Shown: positions 44,619 through 54,561, counted from the stretch's first letter. The stretch is 64,000 bases of DNA from CAYNST01 sp964641175 (GCA_964641175.1 CAZXLJ010000001.1:10649-74648); one strand, 5' to 3'. A program made the numbers and translations. The notes: a model not told the origin generated them from the sequence alone.

Positions 44619-45728
44619 TCAATCGGGCACTGCAATTTCGGGTGCTGACGGCGACTCCTGGAATTCCGGCACGCCGTGATGGCCGGGCCCTTCCAGAAAT
44701 TCACGCATGAATATTCCCCAGAAAGCGACGAACAGGGCCGCAATCAACGGCCCGATCACAAAACCGTTGATCCCGAACAGCGCCAACCCGCCCAGCGTCG
44801 ACAACAACACAATATAGTCTGGCAGTTTGGTGTCGCGGCCGACCAGCAGCGGTCGCAGAAAATTATCAACAAGGCCGATAACGAAGGCGCCGAACAGTCC
44901 CAGAATCACCGCTTTGACAGGCTCACCACTCACGAACAGATAAATTGCCACGGGTACCCAGACCACCGCCGCACCGATCGCCGGCACCAGGGACGCCACC
45001 GCCATAATGGTGCCCCAGAGCATGGCTCCGGGAATCCCGAGTGCCCAGAGAATCAGGCCGCCCAGGGTCCCCTGGACCACCGCGACCACCATATTGCCCT
45101 TGACGGTTGCGCGGGTCACTTCCGCAAACTTCTTGAACAGTAACCTTTCCCGTGCATCGCCCAGAGGCAGTGCCTTGATCAGCAGATCTACAATTTTTTC
45201 CCCGTCCCGCAGAAGAAAAAAAGCCACATACAGCATGACACCAATATTCAGGGCGAACTTGAAAGCGTTCTGGCCGATGCTGAAGGTGTGCTGGGCGAGC
45301 AGTTTCCCGCCCGCCATGCCCACTTCCGCAGCCCGTTGACGCAGGTCTTCAAAAGTCACCCCGAACCGGCCGAGCAGCTCATTGAGCGAAGAAAAGGACG
45401 TGCCGATTTTCGCCATTTTCCCTCCCAAATCGATTTCTCCCTTCTCGACCTGCTGATATAAATCCACAGCCTGCCCGACCACAGAGGAAACGGTCCAGAT
45501 CACTGGAATGATGACGATAAATACACACGCAAGAAGGGTGCTGAGCGCAGCGGCGTTACGCCATTTTGGCAACTTCTGCAACATCCACCGCTGCACCGGG
45601 GCGAAAATTATGGCAATGGCGATTGCCCAGAAAATGGGGGCAAAAAACGGCCCAAGCAACCACAGAAACGCAAGCGATACAAACAGCAGAAGCCAGAGGA
45701 ACGACGTGTTTTCAATGCTCGCAGCCAT
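44619..45728 (-). CDS. AI-2E family transporter (YdiK/PerM-like permease)
   Basis: Polytopic inner-membrane protein, 369 residues, of the AI-2E transporter (UPF0118) family, with about eight helices. Family features: FFAPIFWAIAIAIIFAPVQR at the N-terminus, GTLGGLILWALGIPGAMLWG, VASLVPAIGAAVVWVPVAIY, FVIGLVDNFLRPLLVGRDTK, LPDYIVLLSTLGGLALFG and GFVIGPLIAALFVAFW. Substrates vary in this family (autoinducer-2 or ions) and cannot be deduced here. It is followed after 20 bp, on the plus side, by the start-distal end of the hypothetical gene at 45749, same strand. Confidence 0.92.
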   Translation of the reverse strand: MAASIENTSFLWLLLFVSLAFLWLLGPFFAPIFWAIAIAIIFAPVQRWMLQKLPKWRNAAALSTLLACVFIVIIPVIWTVSSVVGQAVDLYQQVEKGEIDLGGKMAKIGTSFSSLNELLGRFGVTFEDLRQRAAEVGMAGGKLLAQHTFSIGQNAFKFALNIGVMLYVAFFLLRDGEKIVDLLIKALPLGDARERLLFKKFAEVTRATVKGNMVVAVVQGTLGGLILWALGIPGAMLWGTIMAVASLVPAIGAAVVWVPVAIYLFVSGEPVKAVILGLFGAFVIGLVDNFLRPLLVGRDTKLPDYIVLLSTLGGLALFGINGFVIGPLIAALFVAFWGIFMREFLEGPGHHGVPEFQESPSAPEIAVPD

Positions 45729-45748
45729 ATAAAAATTCCAGAAGGAAA

Positions 45749-46750
45749 TTATTCCTGCACGACTTCAACGACTTCGGCGGTGCTGGCTTCGCCAGAAGCT
45801 GATGAACCATTGTCCCAGACTGAGCTGGAGTTTTCGGGCAATTCGAAGTTTAGCTTGACCATCAGTCCATCCGGCGTATTGTCCAGCGCGAGTATCCGCA
45901 CCTCGGGCTGTTCCGCGCCGATCCATAGTCCGCGGCTCATCATTCCCAGGTCGACCACCTGCAGCGGTTCGCGTCCTGCCAGCTGGCGGTTGACGAACTT
46001 GCTGATCGACAGCTTCAATCTCATGGGTTTTTTGAACAGATTCACCGACGCCGTCAGATCCAGCGCCTGCAGCGCCGGCTCCGCATAGATAATTGAGCCG
46101 GCGGCGCTGAGCTGCAGGGTGGCCTGCTGCCCGTGGAAAGTCATTTGGGGAAGACGCAGAGGAAAACTGCGCCAGCGGCCGAAAAGCTGGACGTGAACCC
46201 GCAATCGGGTACGGACCCTGACGGTCAGGTTTGACAGGATCACCGGATTGCCGACCTGCACATCAGGTGCCGACACGATAGTCAGCGCGAGCCCAAGCAC
46301 TTCAATCCTGCTGCGTTTCTGTCCTGGCAACTTTTGCGGCGCCGTTGACGCGTCAACGGAATCCTCACAAGTATCCAGCGCGGCGCCGTCCACCGCCGGG
46401 CTGTCCAGTCTTGTTTCGGCGGGATCCGCCGCATCAGCGGCGATGGTATCCACCAGGTCATCAACTTCGGCAAGCTCCTCACGGGGGCGCAGCCCATCCA
46501 TGGCGGGACGCAATCCCACGTCATCAAGGACTTCTTCAAGATGGCTCTCATCTTCCGCTTCGGCAAGATCAGAATCAAACTCCGGGGTCGGGTCACTGGC
46601 TGTCCCGGACGATTCAGACTGGTCGAAATCCAGAAATTTGAGTTCGAGCGGGAAAGCCAGGGCACCGATCAGCTTCTGGGCCAATTGACTGTCGAGCAAC
46701 AGCTGCAAATCGCAGGGCTCGCTGGCTCTATCGGGATCGCGATTCGACAT
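45749..46750 (-). CDS. hypothetical protein with long acidic linker
   Basis: A 333-residue protein I do not recognise. Residues about 1-35 look folded (LLLDSQLAQKLIGALAFPLE), about 40-140 are a highly acidic, probably disordered linker, and about 145-310 form a beta-rich domain with VGNPVILSNLTVRVRTRLRV and LFGRWRSFPLRLPQMTFHGQ. No signal peptide or membrane helix. It begins 295 bp from the divergent hybrid kinase and lies 20 bp upstream of the AI-2E transporter gene, so the two may be co-transcribed. Confidence 0.7.
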   Translation of the reverse strand: MSNRDPDRASEPCDLQLLLDSQLAQKLIGALAFPLELKFLDFDQSESSGTASDPTPEFDSDLAEAEDESHLEEVLDDVGLRPAMDGLRPREELAEVDDLVDTIAADAADPAETRLDSPAVDGAALDTCEDSVDASTAPQKLPGQKRSRIEVLGLALTIVSAPDVQVGNPVILSNLTVRVRTRLRVHVQLFGRWRSFPLRLPQMTFHGQQATLQLSAAGSIIYAEPALQALDLTASVNLFKKPMRLKLSISKFVNRQLAGREPLQVVDLGMMSRGLWIGAEQPEVRILALDNTPDGLMVKLNFELPENSSSVWDNGSSASGEASTAEVVEVVQE

Positions 46751-47045
46751 TGAAACTCCATTGAATTAAACCGGTTGCCTGCATGCCACGGCATGATCAG
46801 GCGGGTCATTCTATCAGGAGTTCTGTGAACCCTAACGAATAAATGTCCACCGCTCGCGCACTGCCTATATTTATACGAGTACCGGCAACGCCCGACGGGA
46901 CGCCCCTGCCGTGCCGGAACGGTGTGCAAATTGGGGTATGCTTCGTGTCAACCCGGGCGCTGGAGAACCTCTGACTCATTCTTGCCTGAAGCTCCGTTTA
47001 TCGATACAGCACACGCCCCAACCTTCGTGAAAAGAGAGCCACACC

Positions 47046-49538
47046 ATGTCCTGGCTAACCGATATCTTCGAAAACAGTAGCTCTTTCATGCCGCACGGCC
47101 ATTGCTATCTCTGGCTACCGGGTCTGTTGTGGCTGCACGTCGTGTCAGATCTGCTGATCGGCCTTGCCTACATCGGCATTTCCCTGGTGCTCTATCTGAT
47201 GGTACGCAAGCTGCGGATGCCGTTCAGCCCGCTGTTCATTGCCTTCGGGTTGTTCATCGGGCTATGCGGAGTTACTCACTTCATGGCGATCTGGACCGTC
47301 TGGAATCCGGATTACTGGAGTGATGGACTCATCAAGGGCGCCACCGCCGCGGCATCGGTCGCGACCGCCGCCGGCCTGCTTTTTATCCGTCCCCAGGTCG
47401 AAAACGTGGTGCATGCGGCGCGCCTGTCAGAGGAGCGCCGGGTCCAGCTTGAGACTACTCTGGCCGAATTGCAGTTGCTGTATCAGAAAGTGAAAGACAT
47501 GGACGAACTGAAGACGCAGTTCTTTGCAAATGTCTCCCACGAACTGCGAACGCCCTTGACGCTTATCATGGGTCCGGCCGAGCGCCTCCGCGAGGATGCC
47601 AATCTGACGCCTGAGCAGCGGCAACAGCTGGACACAATCAGTCGCAACAGCAAAACCCTGCTGAAGCAGGTCAATGATCTGCTGGATGTTTCCAGGCTCG
47701 AAGAAGGCAAAATGGACATACGTTACGTGCGCGTGGACCTGGCACCCGCGGTCCGCCAGTTAGTCGACCTGTTCGTCGACGCCGCCCGGCAGCGCGGGAT
47801 CGCCTTGCACTATAGCGGACCGGACCGCCTGAGCGTTGAAGTGGATGCTGACAAGGTCGAGCGGATTCTGATCAATCTGGTATCCAATGCCATCAAGTTT
47901 ACCCAGGCCGGCGGCGAGGTCAGGGTCGTGCTCACCGGCTCCAGCGAGTATTTCAGTCTCATAGTCTCTGATAATGGCCCGGGCATCGCGCCCGCGCAGC
48001 GTCAGGCTATTTTTGAAAGGTTCCGGCAGGCGGACGGCAGTACCACCCGCCAGTTCGGCGGCAGCGGTTTGGGTCTGGCGATTGCCAAGGATTTCGCCGA
48101 AATGCATGGCGGACAGCTCGAACTGGAGGACACCGCGACGGGTGCGAGCTTCCGGCTGGTCCTCCCGAGCCTGGCGCCGTCTGCAACGCCCGTAGCGACA
48201 AGCCTGCAGGCCGTCGGCACGGCGAATCTGGTCGCCGTTGAGGGGGCGGTGGAACAACTGCGGACTATGGAGTCGACCGAGCCGTCCGGGGCCCACAACC
48301 CCGACCTGCCTTCGGTACTGGTCGTCGACGACAGTTTTGAAATGCGCATATTCGTTGCGAACGTGCTGCAGAGCGAATATCAGGTACTGACTGCCTGTGA
48401 CGGCGAAGAAGGCTTGCAGAAGGCGCAAGCCCTGCAGCCGGACCTGATCGTCACCGACCTGATGATGCCGCGGATGAGTGGCGACCAGCTGGTCAGCCAG
48501 CTGCGGGCACAAAGCCGCTTCGATCACCTGCCGGTGCTCCTGTTGACGGCCAAGGAGGACGACGAGCTGCGTGTCCGGCTACTGGAATCAGGTGCACAGG
48601 ATTACCTGACCAAGCCATTCATGCCCCAGGAGCTGATCGTACGGGCGCGTAACCTGATTACCATCAAACGCACCGGCGAAGCACTTCGCCGGGAGCTGGA
48701 CAGCGCTTCGGGCAACGTCGACCAGCTGGCCAGTGAACTGCTGATTCGCCACCGTCAGGTGCAGGCAGCGCTTGAGGCCGCCGAGGTGGCACGGGAGCAG
48801 GCGGAAAAAGCAAGCCTGGTAAAAACCCAGTTTCTGGCAATGATCTCCCATGAAATGCGCACTCCCCTGACCAATCTTGGCATGAATGCACAGATGATAA
48901 ACCGGCCCGGTCTGGACGAGACCGGCATCCGCACCCAGCGCGAGCGTATGGTGAGAGCTGTCCAGCAGTTGTCAACGCTGATCGAGGGGCTGCTGGAATA
49001 TACCCGTGTTGAAAGTGGACGGCTGCAGGCGCGCCCCGAAATGGTGGATGTTGCGGAGCTCATCAGCCAGGTTGTCGATATTTGCCAGCTGCAGGTCGTT
49101 TCTCCTGAGATTACCCTGCGTTTTGAGCCCCCCGGCGAACCCCGGATCAAGTTGTACACGGATCCGCGGCTGCTGCGGGTCATTCTCAGCAACCTGATTA
49201 CCAACGCTCTGAAATTTTCCAAAAAAGGCGACATCGTTGTCCGCACCGGACCTCTGGATCACTGGCAGCGATTCGAAGTGGAAGATCCGGGTATCGGTAT
49301 TGCCACGGAGGATATTCCAAGAATATTTCTGCCTTTTGAACAGCTGGAGCCGGTGCAGCGTAAAAGCATCCCTGGCGTCGGGCTGGGACTGACATTGACC
49401 CGGGAGATGGTCGAGGTCCTGGGGGGACGAATCGAGGTAAGTTCCGAACCGGCGGTGGGCAGTCGCTTCACTGTGCTCTTGCCGCGCCACACCGAGGCAC
49501 CCCTTGCCGACGGCGCCCCGGGGGCGCTCGAAGTGTGA
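47046..49538 (+). CDS. hybrid histidine kinase with ethylene-receptor-like transmembrane domain
   Basis: An 830-residue sensor. Residues about 24-115 carry three transmembrane helices resembling the ethylene-binding domain of plant ETR1 and cyanobacterial homologues: LLWLHVVSDLLIGLAYIGIS, then IGLCGVTHFMAIWTVW. Residues matching the ETR1 copper/ethylene site are present: D35, Y42, C74 and H78, with the CxxxH spacing. Next come a kinase module (FFANVSHELRTPLTLIMGP, H165; LVSNAIKFTQAGGEV; GGSGLGLAIAKDFAEMHGG), a receiver (LVVDDSFEMRIF, IVTDLMMPRMSGDQL, QDYLTKPF), a coiled coil, and a second kinase module (FLAMISHEMRTPLTNLGMN, NLITNALKFSKKGD, GVGLGLTLTREMVEVLGG). HK-REC-HK order is uncommon. No dedicated output regulator is adjacent. 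Confidence 0.92.
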   Translation: MSWLTDIFENSSSFMPHGHCYLWLPGLLWLHVVSDLLIGLAYIGISLVLYLMVRKLRMPFSPLFIAFGLFIGLCGVTHFMAIWTVWNPDYWSDGLIKGATAAASVATAAGLLFIRPQVENVVHAARLSEERRVQLETTLAELQLLYQKVKDMDELKTQFFANVSHELRTPLTLIMGPAERLREDANLTPEQRQQLDTISRNSKTLLKQVNDLLDVSRLEEGKMDIRYVRVDLAPAVRQLVDLFVDAARQRGIALHYSGPDRLSVEVDADKVERILINLVSNAIKFTQAGGEVRVVLTGSSEYFSLIVSDNGPGIAPAQRQAIFERFRQADGSTTRQFGGSGLGLAIAKDFAEMHGGQLELEDTATGASFRLVLPSLAPSATPVATSLQAVGTANLVAVEGAVEQLRTMESTEPSGAHNPDLPSVLVVDDSFEMRIFVANVLQSEYQVLTACDGEEGLQKAQALQPDLIVTDLMMPRMSGDQLVSQLRAQSRFDHLPVLLLTAKEDDELRVRLLESGAQDYLTKPFMPQELIVRARNLITIKRTGEALRRELDSASGNVDQLASELLIRHRQVQAALEAAEVAREQAEKASLVKTQFLAMISHEMRTPLTNLGMNAQMINRPGLDETGIRTQRERMVRAVQQLSTLIEGLLEYTRVESGRLQARPEMVDVAELISQVVDICQLQVVSPEITLRFEPPGEPRIKLYTDPRLLRVILSNLITNALKFSKKGDIVVRTGPLDHWQRFEVEDPGIGIATEDIPRIFLPFEQLEPVQRKSIPGVGLGLTLTREMVEVLGGRIEVSSEPAVGSRFTVLLPRHTEAPLADGAPGALEV

Positions 49539-49703
49539 CTTTGCGTCGCGGCCCCCGCAGTCGCACCGCCCGTAACACAGGGGCACTGCCGAGAGTTGAA
49601 GCGTTTTTCCGTCCCTGTAGAATGGCCTGCCCGGGCCTGCCTGCCCATTATGACGGTCGGGTCGTGGCAGGCTGTCTGGCAGATGTTTCCTGATGGACGA
49701 ATA

Positions 49704-50294
49704 ATGAATGGGTCAAAAATGTTACGCGCAAGAACTTTCTGCTGTCTGCTCTGCCTGACTTTTCTCAGTGCCTGCTCCACTGTAACACCCGCTAAGCGCG
49801 CGCCGGACGCCGGGCGCACTTCACCGCCAGCTCCCGTCACCAAATCTCGACCGCGCGTTGATCTGCAGAATCACCGCCAGGTGGTGAACCTGTTGCAGGC
49901 CCAGCACGCCGAGTGGGAGGGCACCCGGCACCGGCTCGGCGGTATGAACCGACAGGGCGTGGACTGTTCAGGATTTGTCTATATCACCCTGCGGGAAAAA
50001 CTCGGCTACAACCCGCCCCGCACCACCTATGCACAATCGCGCTGGGGTGAGCCGGTGGATATGAACAGTCTGCAGCCGGCGGATCTCGTGTTTTTCCGCA
50101 CCGGCATCAAGAGTCGTCACGTAGGCATTTATATGGGCAAACGACAATTTCTGCACGCCTCGGCAAGCAAGGGCGTAAAAGTGTCGTCCATGGATGACCA
50201 CTACTGGCGGAATCGTTTCTGGCAAGCTCGCAGACCCACGGCAGCGAGTGCGGCGGCACTGTCGGGAAACTCCGACGCCCTGGCCTGCCGGTGA
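49704..50294 (+). CDS. NlpC/P60-family lipoprotein (Spr/MepS-like endopeptidase)
   Basis: Peptidoglycan endopeptidase family protein, 196 residues. Signal and lipobox LTFLSAC give a lipidated Cys24. The NlpC/P60 domain has Cys88 in GVDCSGFVYI, His139 in RHVGIYMG and third residue His151 in FLHASASKG. The family cleaves peptide cross-links of peptidoglycan in the periplasm. The start at 49704 keeps a short positively charged n-region; an ATG five codons later is also possible. It is 165 bp downstream of the hybrid kinase and convergent with the DUF2059 gene. Confidence 0.9.
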   Translation: MNGSKMLRARTFCCLLCLTFLSACSTVTPAKRAPDAGRTSPPAPVTKSRPRVDLQNHRQVVNLLQAQHAEWEGTRHRLGGMNRQGVDCSGFVYITLREKLGYNPPRTTYAQSRWGEPVDMNSLQPADLVFFRTGIKSRHVGIYMGKRQFLHASASKGVKVSSMDDHYWRNRFWQARRPTAASAAALSGNSDALACR

Positions 50295-50321
50295 GAGGCC
50301 ATCAGGTCCTCGCACTGATTA

Positions 50322-50852
50322 TCAGGGTTTGATATCCATCAAAGCATCGGCCTCGCCTTCCTTGAGGCGCATCTGCTCGATTTCAGCAGCGAGCTGACGG
50401 GCCATCTCCTGCATTTTCGGCATGATTCCCGCCGCCGCTTCCTGGGAAACCGCCATGGACTCCTGCACGATAACGGGCATCTTTTCCAGCGTCTGCTTAC
50501 CGGTCTCGGTTTTGTAGAACGCGATCATGTCCTTGATCTGTTTTTCGGAAAAGTGCTCGGTATAAATCGCCTTTATCGGGTCCTTGATTTTTTCCCAGTT
50601 CAGCTCGGAGCGCATCAATTGCACCATTTTCGCCTGATATTCATCGAAAACCTGTTGCTCCGCGCCGTTGACACCCATCTGGGTAGCCATTTCCCGCAAG
50701 GAAATCTCCAGCTGGTTATACATGGTTTCAACCATGGCGCTCGCGTCCGTGATGGCCAGTAACTCTTCCACCTGCTTGCTCTTCGCGGGAGTTTCCGCCG
50801 CATGGGCGGAAATTGCGCTGACCGCGATCAATGTCAGTAGAAGTTTCTTCAT
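50322..50852 (-). CDS. DUF2059 family secreted protein
   Basis: A 176-residue protein with a signal peptide (KKLLLTLIAVSAISAHA) and a helical DUF2059-type domain: LLAITDASAMVETMYNQL, IKAIYTEHFSEKQIKDMIAF and YKTETGKQTLEKMPVIVQES. Function unknown; periplasmic location predicted. Convergent with the NlpC/P60 gene, 27 bp apart. Confidence 0.9.
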   Translation of the reverse strand: MKKLLLTLIAVSAISAHAAETPAKSKQVEELLAITDASAMVETMYNQLEISLREMATQMGVNGAEQQVFDEYQAKMVQLMRSELNWEKIKDPIKAIYTEHFSEKQIKDMIAFYKTETGKQTLEKMPVIVQESMAVSQEAAAGIMPKMQEMARQLAAEIEQMRLKEGEADALMDIKP

Positions 50853-51078
50853 GTGATTTCCTTTTTTTGAGGTGCTTTTTTAAGCCTCGTTGAGTAATGC
50901 ATTCCCTTGAAGTGAACGGGTGCATCACGGGATCAGGCCAGATTTCCGGGCCGTCAGGGCCGCACAGTATTGTCGGGCGGGATATTTCTGTGCAAGTCAT
51001 TCGGCATATTGATACGCTGTTTTTCGTGAAGACGTTTGGAGCGCATTCGCGCCCGAACGTTCAGCGGCTTTGGGAAAA

Positions 51079-52074
51079 TTACCCCGCAATTGCAGAGTAC
51101 TTCTGATTTTCCCGAACCTTGGTCCAGCGACCACATTGAGATTCCACTTCGAACCGGGCCCAGTTCCGAAATTCATCTTTCAGACATATTCCGGTCTCGA
51201 AAGCCTGCCGCCCGGCCACGACCTTGAATATTACTTTTCCTTGTGCAGGTACTGGGTTCGTAGAACTGTCTACCACCTGGCGCACGCTCCAGTGCGCACC
51301 GAGTTGGCCGTTGCTATAAAACCGTCCGGGGATGATGTCCGCGGGATGCTCTACATTGGCTTCCGCGTGTCGCGTCGCCAGTTCCAGCAGATCCACAAGC
51401 CCTTCTGCGGAGATATCAATATATGAATCGAGTTCCTGCATGGCGGCAAAAAAGTCTTCCTGTGTCAATTTTACCGCTGCAGCCGCAGGCTGCGGTTGCA
51501 GTCGAGGCCGTGCGAGGTGCGTAAGATGCGCCGGATAACGGCGCCATTGAAACGGACTGTTGAACAGGGCTGCCACCACAATGATGATCGCGACATTCGC
51601 CAGTACCGGGTACAGAACAAATGCGTACCCCAGCGCCTGGATCTGTTCGCCGCCAATGACTGCCGTGAGCGCCGTGGCACCCCCAGGCGGATGTATGCAG
51701 CGCAGGTAACACATGGCGGCTACCGCGGTACCGACCGCTGTGGCCGCCGCCCACACGGAATCGTCCAGCCATTGTCGGCAGGTAACTCCAATCGCTGCCG
51801 ACACCAGATGTCCTCCGCACAAGGCCCACGGCTGGGATAGCGCGCCGTGGGGCACAGCGAACAGAAGTACCGCGCTCGCGCCCATGGAAGCGATTAGCAG
51901 GGTAGCGGCCGGATCGTCTGACGCGCCCATTCCGGCAATCGCCATGACCATGCAGATCCCCAGAATGCCCAGCGCCGCTCCCGTCGCCGAGAGGAGTTTT
52001 TCCCCGTGACTGGTTGTGTTCCGTTCAAATCCGATGAGTTTCGCGATTTCGGATCGTAAAAACTTGTACTGCAT
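51079..52074 (-). CDS. HPP-family membrane protein with C-terminal soluble domain
   Basis: A 331-residue protein. The N-terminal HPP domain has four to five helices, including AATLLIASMGASAVLLFAVP, LSQPWALCGGHLVSAAIGVT and the signature CIHPPGGATALTAVIGG. After about residue 185 comes a soluble domain of about 145 residues (LTQEDFFAAMQELDSYIDIS, VSSSTNPVPAQG-like), where other HPP proteins carry CBS domains; I do not recognise it as CBS. HPP proteins are putative transporters, including nitrite transport in phototrophs. The ATG at 52074 is used; a GTG two codons upstream is possible. Confidence 0.85.
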   Translation of the reverse strand: MQYKFLRSEIAKLIGFERNTTSHGEKLLSATGAALGILGICMVMAIAGMGASDDPAATLLIASMGASAVLLFAVPHGALSQPWALCGGHLVSAAIGVTCRQWLDDSVWAAATAVGTAVAAMCYLRCIHPPGGATALTAVIGGEQIQALGYAFVLYPVLANVAIIIVVAALFNSPFQWRRYPAHLTHLARPRLQPQPAAAAVKLTQEDFFAAMQELDSYIDISAEGLVDLLELATRHAEANVEHPADIIPGRFYSNGQLGAHWSVRQVVDSSTNPVPAQGKVIFKVVAGRQAFETGICLKDEFRNWARFEVESQCGRWTKVRENQKYSAIAG

Positions 52075-52119
52075 AACCACTCTCAGCGCACCAAAAAGGC
52101 GCGAATCGTAGTGGTTGCT

Positions 52120-54558
52120 TCAAGGTTGTGCAAGGTCGGCGGACGGGCTGTCTGAACCTGGGGACGGGCGGTGTCGCGGGTAAAATTTCCTGAGCAATGC
52201 AGGCAACACGACCATATCCGCGACCAGAGCGATGAGCATGGTGATCGCGGTCAGAATTCCGAAATAGACGCTGGGCATAAAGTCCGAAAACGCCAAGGCC
52301 CCAAAGCCGATCATGATGACCATCGAGGTATAGACCATCGCGTAACCGACTGACAGATGCGTCCTTTCGATCAGCCGGTTCTGTCGGAGCCGGTTTTCGT
52401 CCAGATACCGGTGCACATAGTGAATCGTGTCATCCACCGAAATTCCGGTAGCAACAGACGCAATGGTCATGGTCATCAGATCCAGGTAAATGCCCGCCCA
52501 GCCCATGGTGCCGAGGATGGCTACCGTCGTAATAACGTTGGGCACCAGGGCGATCAGGGCGATCTTCACCGAGCCAAACAGGACCAGCAGCGCCAGGGTC
52601 ATCACCACATACACGATGCCGAGCGTCAGCCACTGGGACTTGACCAGGCGCGACAGAATGTCCTCATACAGCACAAACAGGTTGGTGAGCTGATAACTTT
52701 CCTTGCCGATTCCCAGGTCTGCCAGATCCTGTTCGATATCGCGAATCAACTGACTGCGGTTCAGACCTTCGGTCGTATCCTGGATGCGGGTGCTGATGCG
52801 CACCTGGTGCGCTGCCTCGGAAAAATATCCTCCGAACAGATCCTCGCGCACCTCCGGATCCAGCGTGTGAAACAGCGCGGTCAGTTCATATTCGGCCAAG
52901 GGTTTGCCGTTTGCGGTTGCGGCAATGCGAGCGAAGTCGGCCACTGACGTGATATTGCCAATGGCATCGTGATTCTCCAGCCGGGATTGAATGTTGCTGA
53001 CCGTCTGCATGGCCTGCGCGGTGAGCACGAGATCGGACTGGCGTTGCGCCGCGGGCACCGTGTACAGCACATCAAAGGGCGTGGAGCCGCCAAACTCCCG
53101 ATCGATAAAAGACAGCTCCCGGAAAACGTCCGTCGAGTCACTGAAATAATTGATAAAGCTGTTTTCCGCCGAGAGCCGCAGACAACCGGCGCCAAATATG
53201 GCGGTCACACCCGCTGCCGCCAGCAGGATCGCGCCGGATTTTTCTTCCGCCAGGTTGGCCCCTTTCCGCATCAGCACTTCCAGCCAGGCATGGGTCATTC
53301 GGTCCTGCTCGAGGGAAAATAGCAGCAGGAGCAGCGCTGGAAACAGCACCAGACTCACCACCAGGGTAACGATTATCGCCATGACCATCATCCAGCCGAA
53401 GCTGATCACCGGTGCTACGCCACTGAAAATGAGCGAGCCGAAGCCGATGGCTGTTGTCAGTCCGGCATAAAAGCTGGGCTTGAATTTCCTGCGGATCATT
53501 TCCCGGACGGCCTCTCCGTGCGCCGGTGTCTGCTCCTGACCGGCTATTTCCTGATACTGCACAATCAGGTGAATGATTAATGCCAGGGTAAGAATGATCT
53601 GCAGCGCGATGACGTTGGTGGAGATTACCGTCACCCGCAGGTCGAGCCAGCCGAGTATTCCCAGGGTAGCTATCACGCTGGCACTACAGCACGCCAGGGG
53701 TAAAATCACCCACCGGATACGTCGCAACAGAAAATACAGGACGAAGATCACCAGGCCGACGATGATCGCACCGAACATCACCAGATCACTGCGGATGATA
53801 TTGATCAACTGATCAGCGAGCAGATTGTTGCCGCCCAGGTAAAACTCCCCAGTCGTTTCATAGGGCGCAAGCACGCTGCGGATCTGTCTGATTTCTTCCG
53901 AGCGGATTTCATTGAGTTCCGCATCAATGACGCGTTTTTTATCCTGCAACCCTTGCAGCGCCACGGATTCCTCGTCAGTCAGTTCCCGCTCGAGCAAATG
54001 CTGGCGTATCGCAAGAATATCCCGGTTCAGCGATTGCAGCGCCGGTTGCGCTTCAAATACCACCTGCATGGCCAGCGCCGTCTGCTCGGCATTGACCAGA
54101 AGCCCTTCGTAGAGTGGGTGATTGGTCAGGATATTTTTCATCGACTCGGCGCTGAAGCGGTTTCTTTGCCAGGTAAGCCCCGCGGGATCGAGCTCGGTTC
54201 CAATATCTTTCGCAACCCCAAAAAACGGCACATTGGTAATGCTGCGCACCGTCGCTACCCGTTCAATTTTTTCCAGCTCACCGGAGATATCGACAACTCG
54301 CTGCAGAACCTCACCAGAGAACAGGGTTTCACTCTTCGGTTTGTAGGCGACCAGAATAAATTCATCCGGACTGAATTTCTGATCGGCCAGCTGGGTGAGC
54401 AGATAATCACGGTTATCTTTCATCAGCAGCGTATCCGCCGAGGCGTCGACCGTGAAATTGCGCGCCTGCCAACCCAGAATGACCGTGAGAATCACCCCCA
54501 CGACCACGATCACCGCGGCAATCGATTTATCCCGTCGGGTCGTGGATAGCCGGCTCAT
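52120..54558 (-). CDS. RND-superfamily exporter (MMPL/HpnN-like)
   Basis: Inner-membrane RND/MMPL-type transporter, 812 residues, with the duplicated layout of one helix, a large periplasmic loop and five helices. First helix about 13-32; second cluster from about 245 (LVMFGAIIVGLVIFVLYFLL); second loop from about 450; last cluster from about 640 (LTLGIVYVVMTLALLVLFGS, MTIASVATGISVDDTIHYVH, VYFGILTAITMLIALVADMV). Relatives export lipids such as hopanoids; the substrate here is unknown. It starts 3 bp after the mlaA-like gene, so the pair is an operon, suggesting lipid traffic between the membranes (inference). Confidence 0.93.
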   Translation of the reverse strand: MSRLSTTRRDKSIAAVIVVVGVILTVILGWQARNFTVDASADTLLMKDNRDYLLTQLADQKFSPDEFILVAYKPKSETLFSGEVLQRVVDISGELEKIERVATVRSITNVPFFGVAKDIGTELDPAGLTWQRNRFSAESMKNILTNHPLYEGLLVNAEQTALAMQVVFEAQPALQSLNRDILAIRQHLLERELTDEESVALQGLQDKKRVIDAELNEIRSEEIRQIRSVLAPYETTGEFYLGGNNLLADQLINIIRSDLVMFGAIIVGLVIFVLYFLLRRIRWVILPLACCSASVIATLGILGWLDLRVTVISTNVIALQIILTLALIIHLIVQYQEIAGQEQTPAHGEAVREMIRRKFKPSFYAGLTTAIGFGSLIFSGVAPVISFGWMMVMAIIVTLVVSLVLFPALLLLLFSLEQDRMTHAWLEVLMRKGANLAEEKSGAILLAAAGVTAIFGAGCLRLSAENSFINYFSDSTDVFRELSFIDREFGGSTPFDVLYTVPAAQRQSDLVLTAQAMQTVSNIQSRLENHDAIGNITSVADFARIAATANGKPLAEYELTALFHTLDPEVREDLFGGYFSEAAHQVRISTRIQDTTEGLNRSQLIRDIEQDLADLGIGKESYQLTNLFVLYEDILSRLVKSQWLTLGIVYVVMTLALLVLFGSVKIALIALVPNVITTVAILGTMGWAGIYLDLMTMTIASVATGISVDDTIHYVHRYLDENRLRQNRLIERTHLSVGYAMVYTSMVIMIGFGALAFSDFMPSVYFGILTAITMLIALVADMVVLPALLRKFYPRHRPSPGSDSPSADLAQP

Positions 54559-54561
54559 CGT

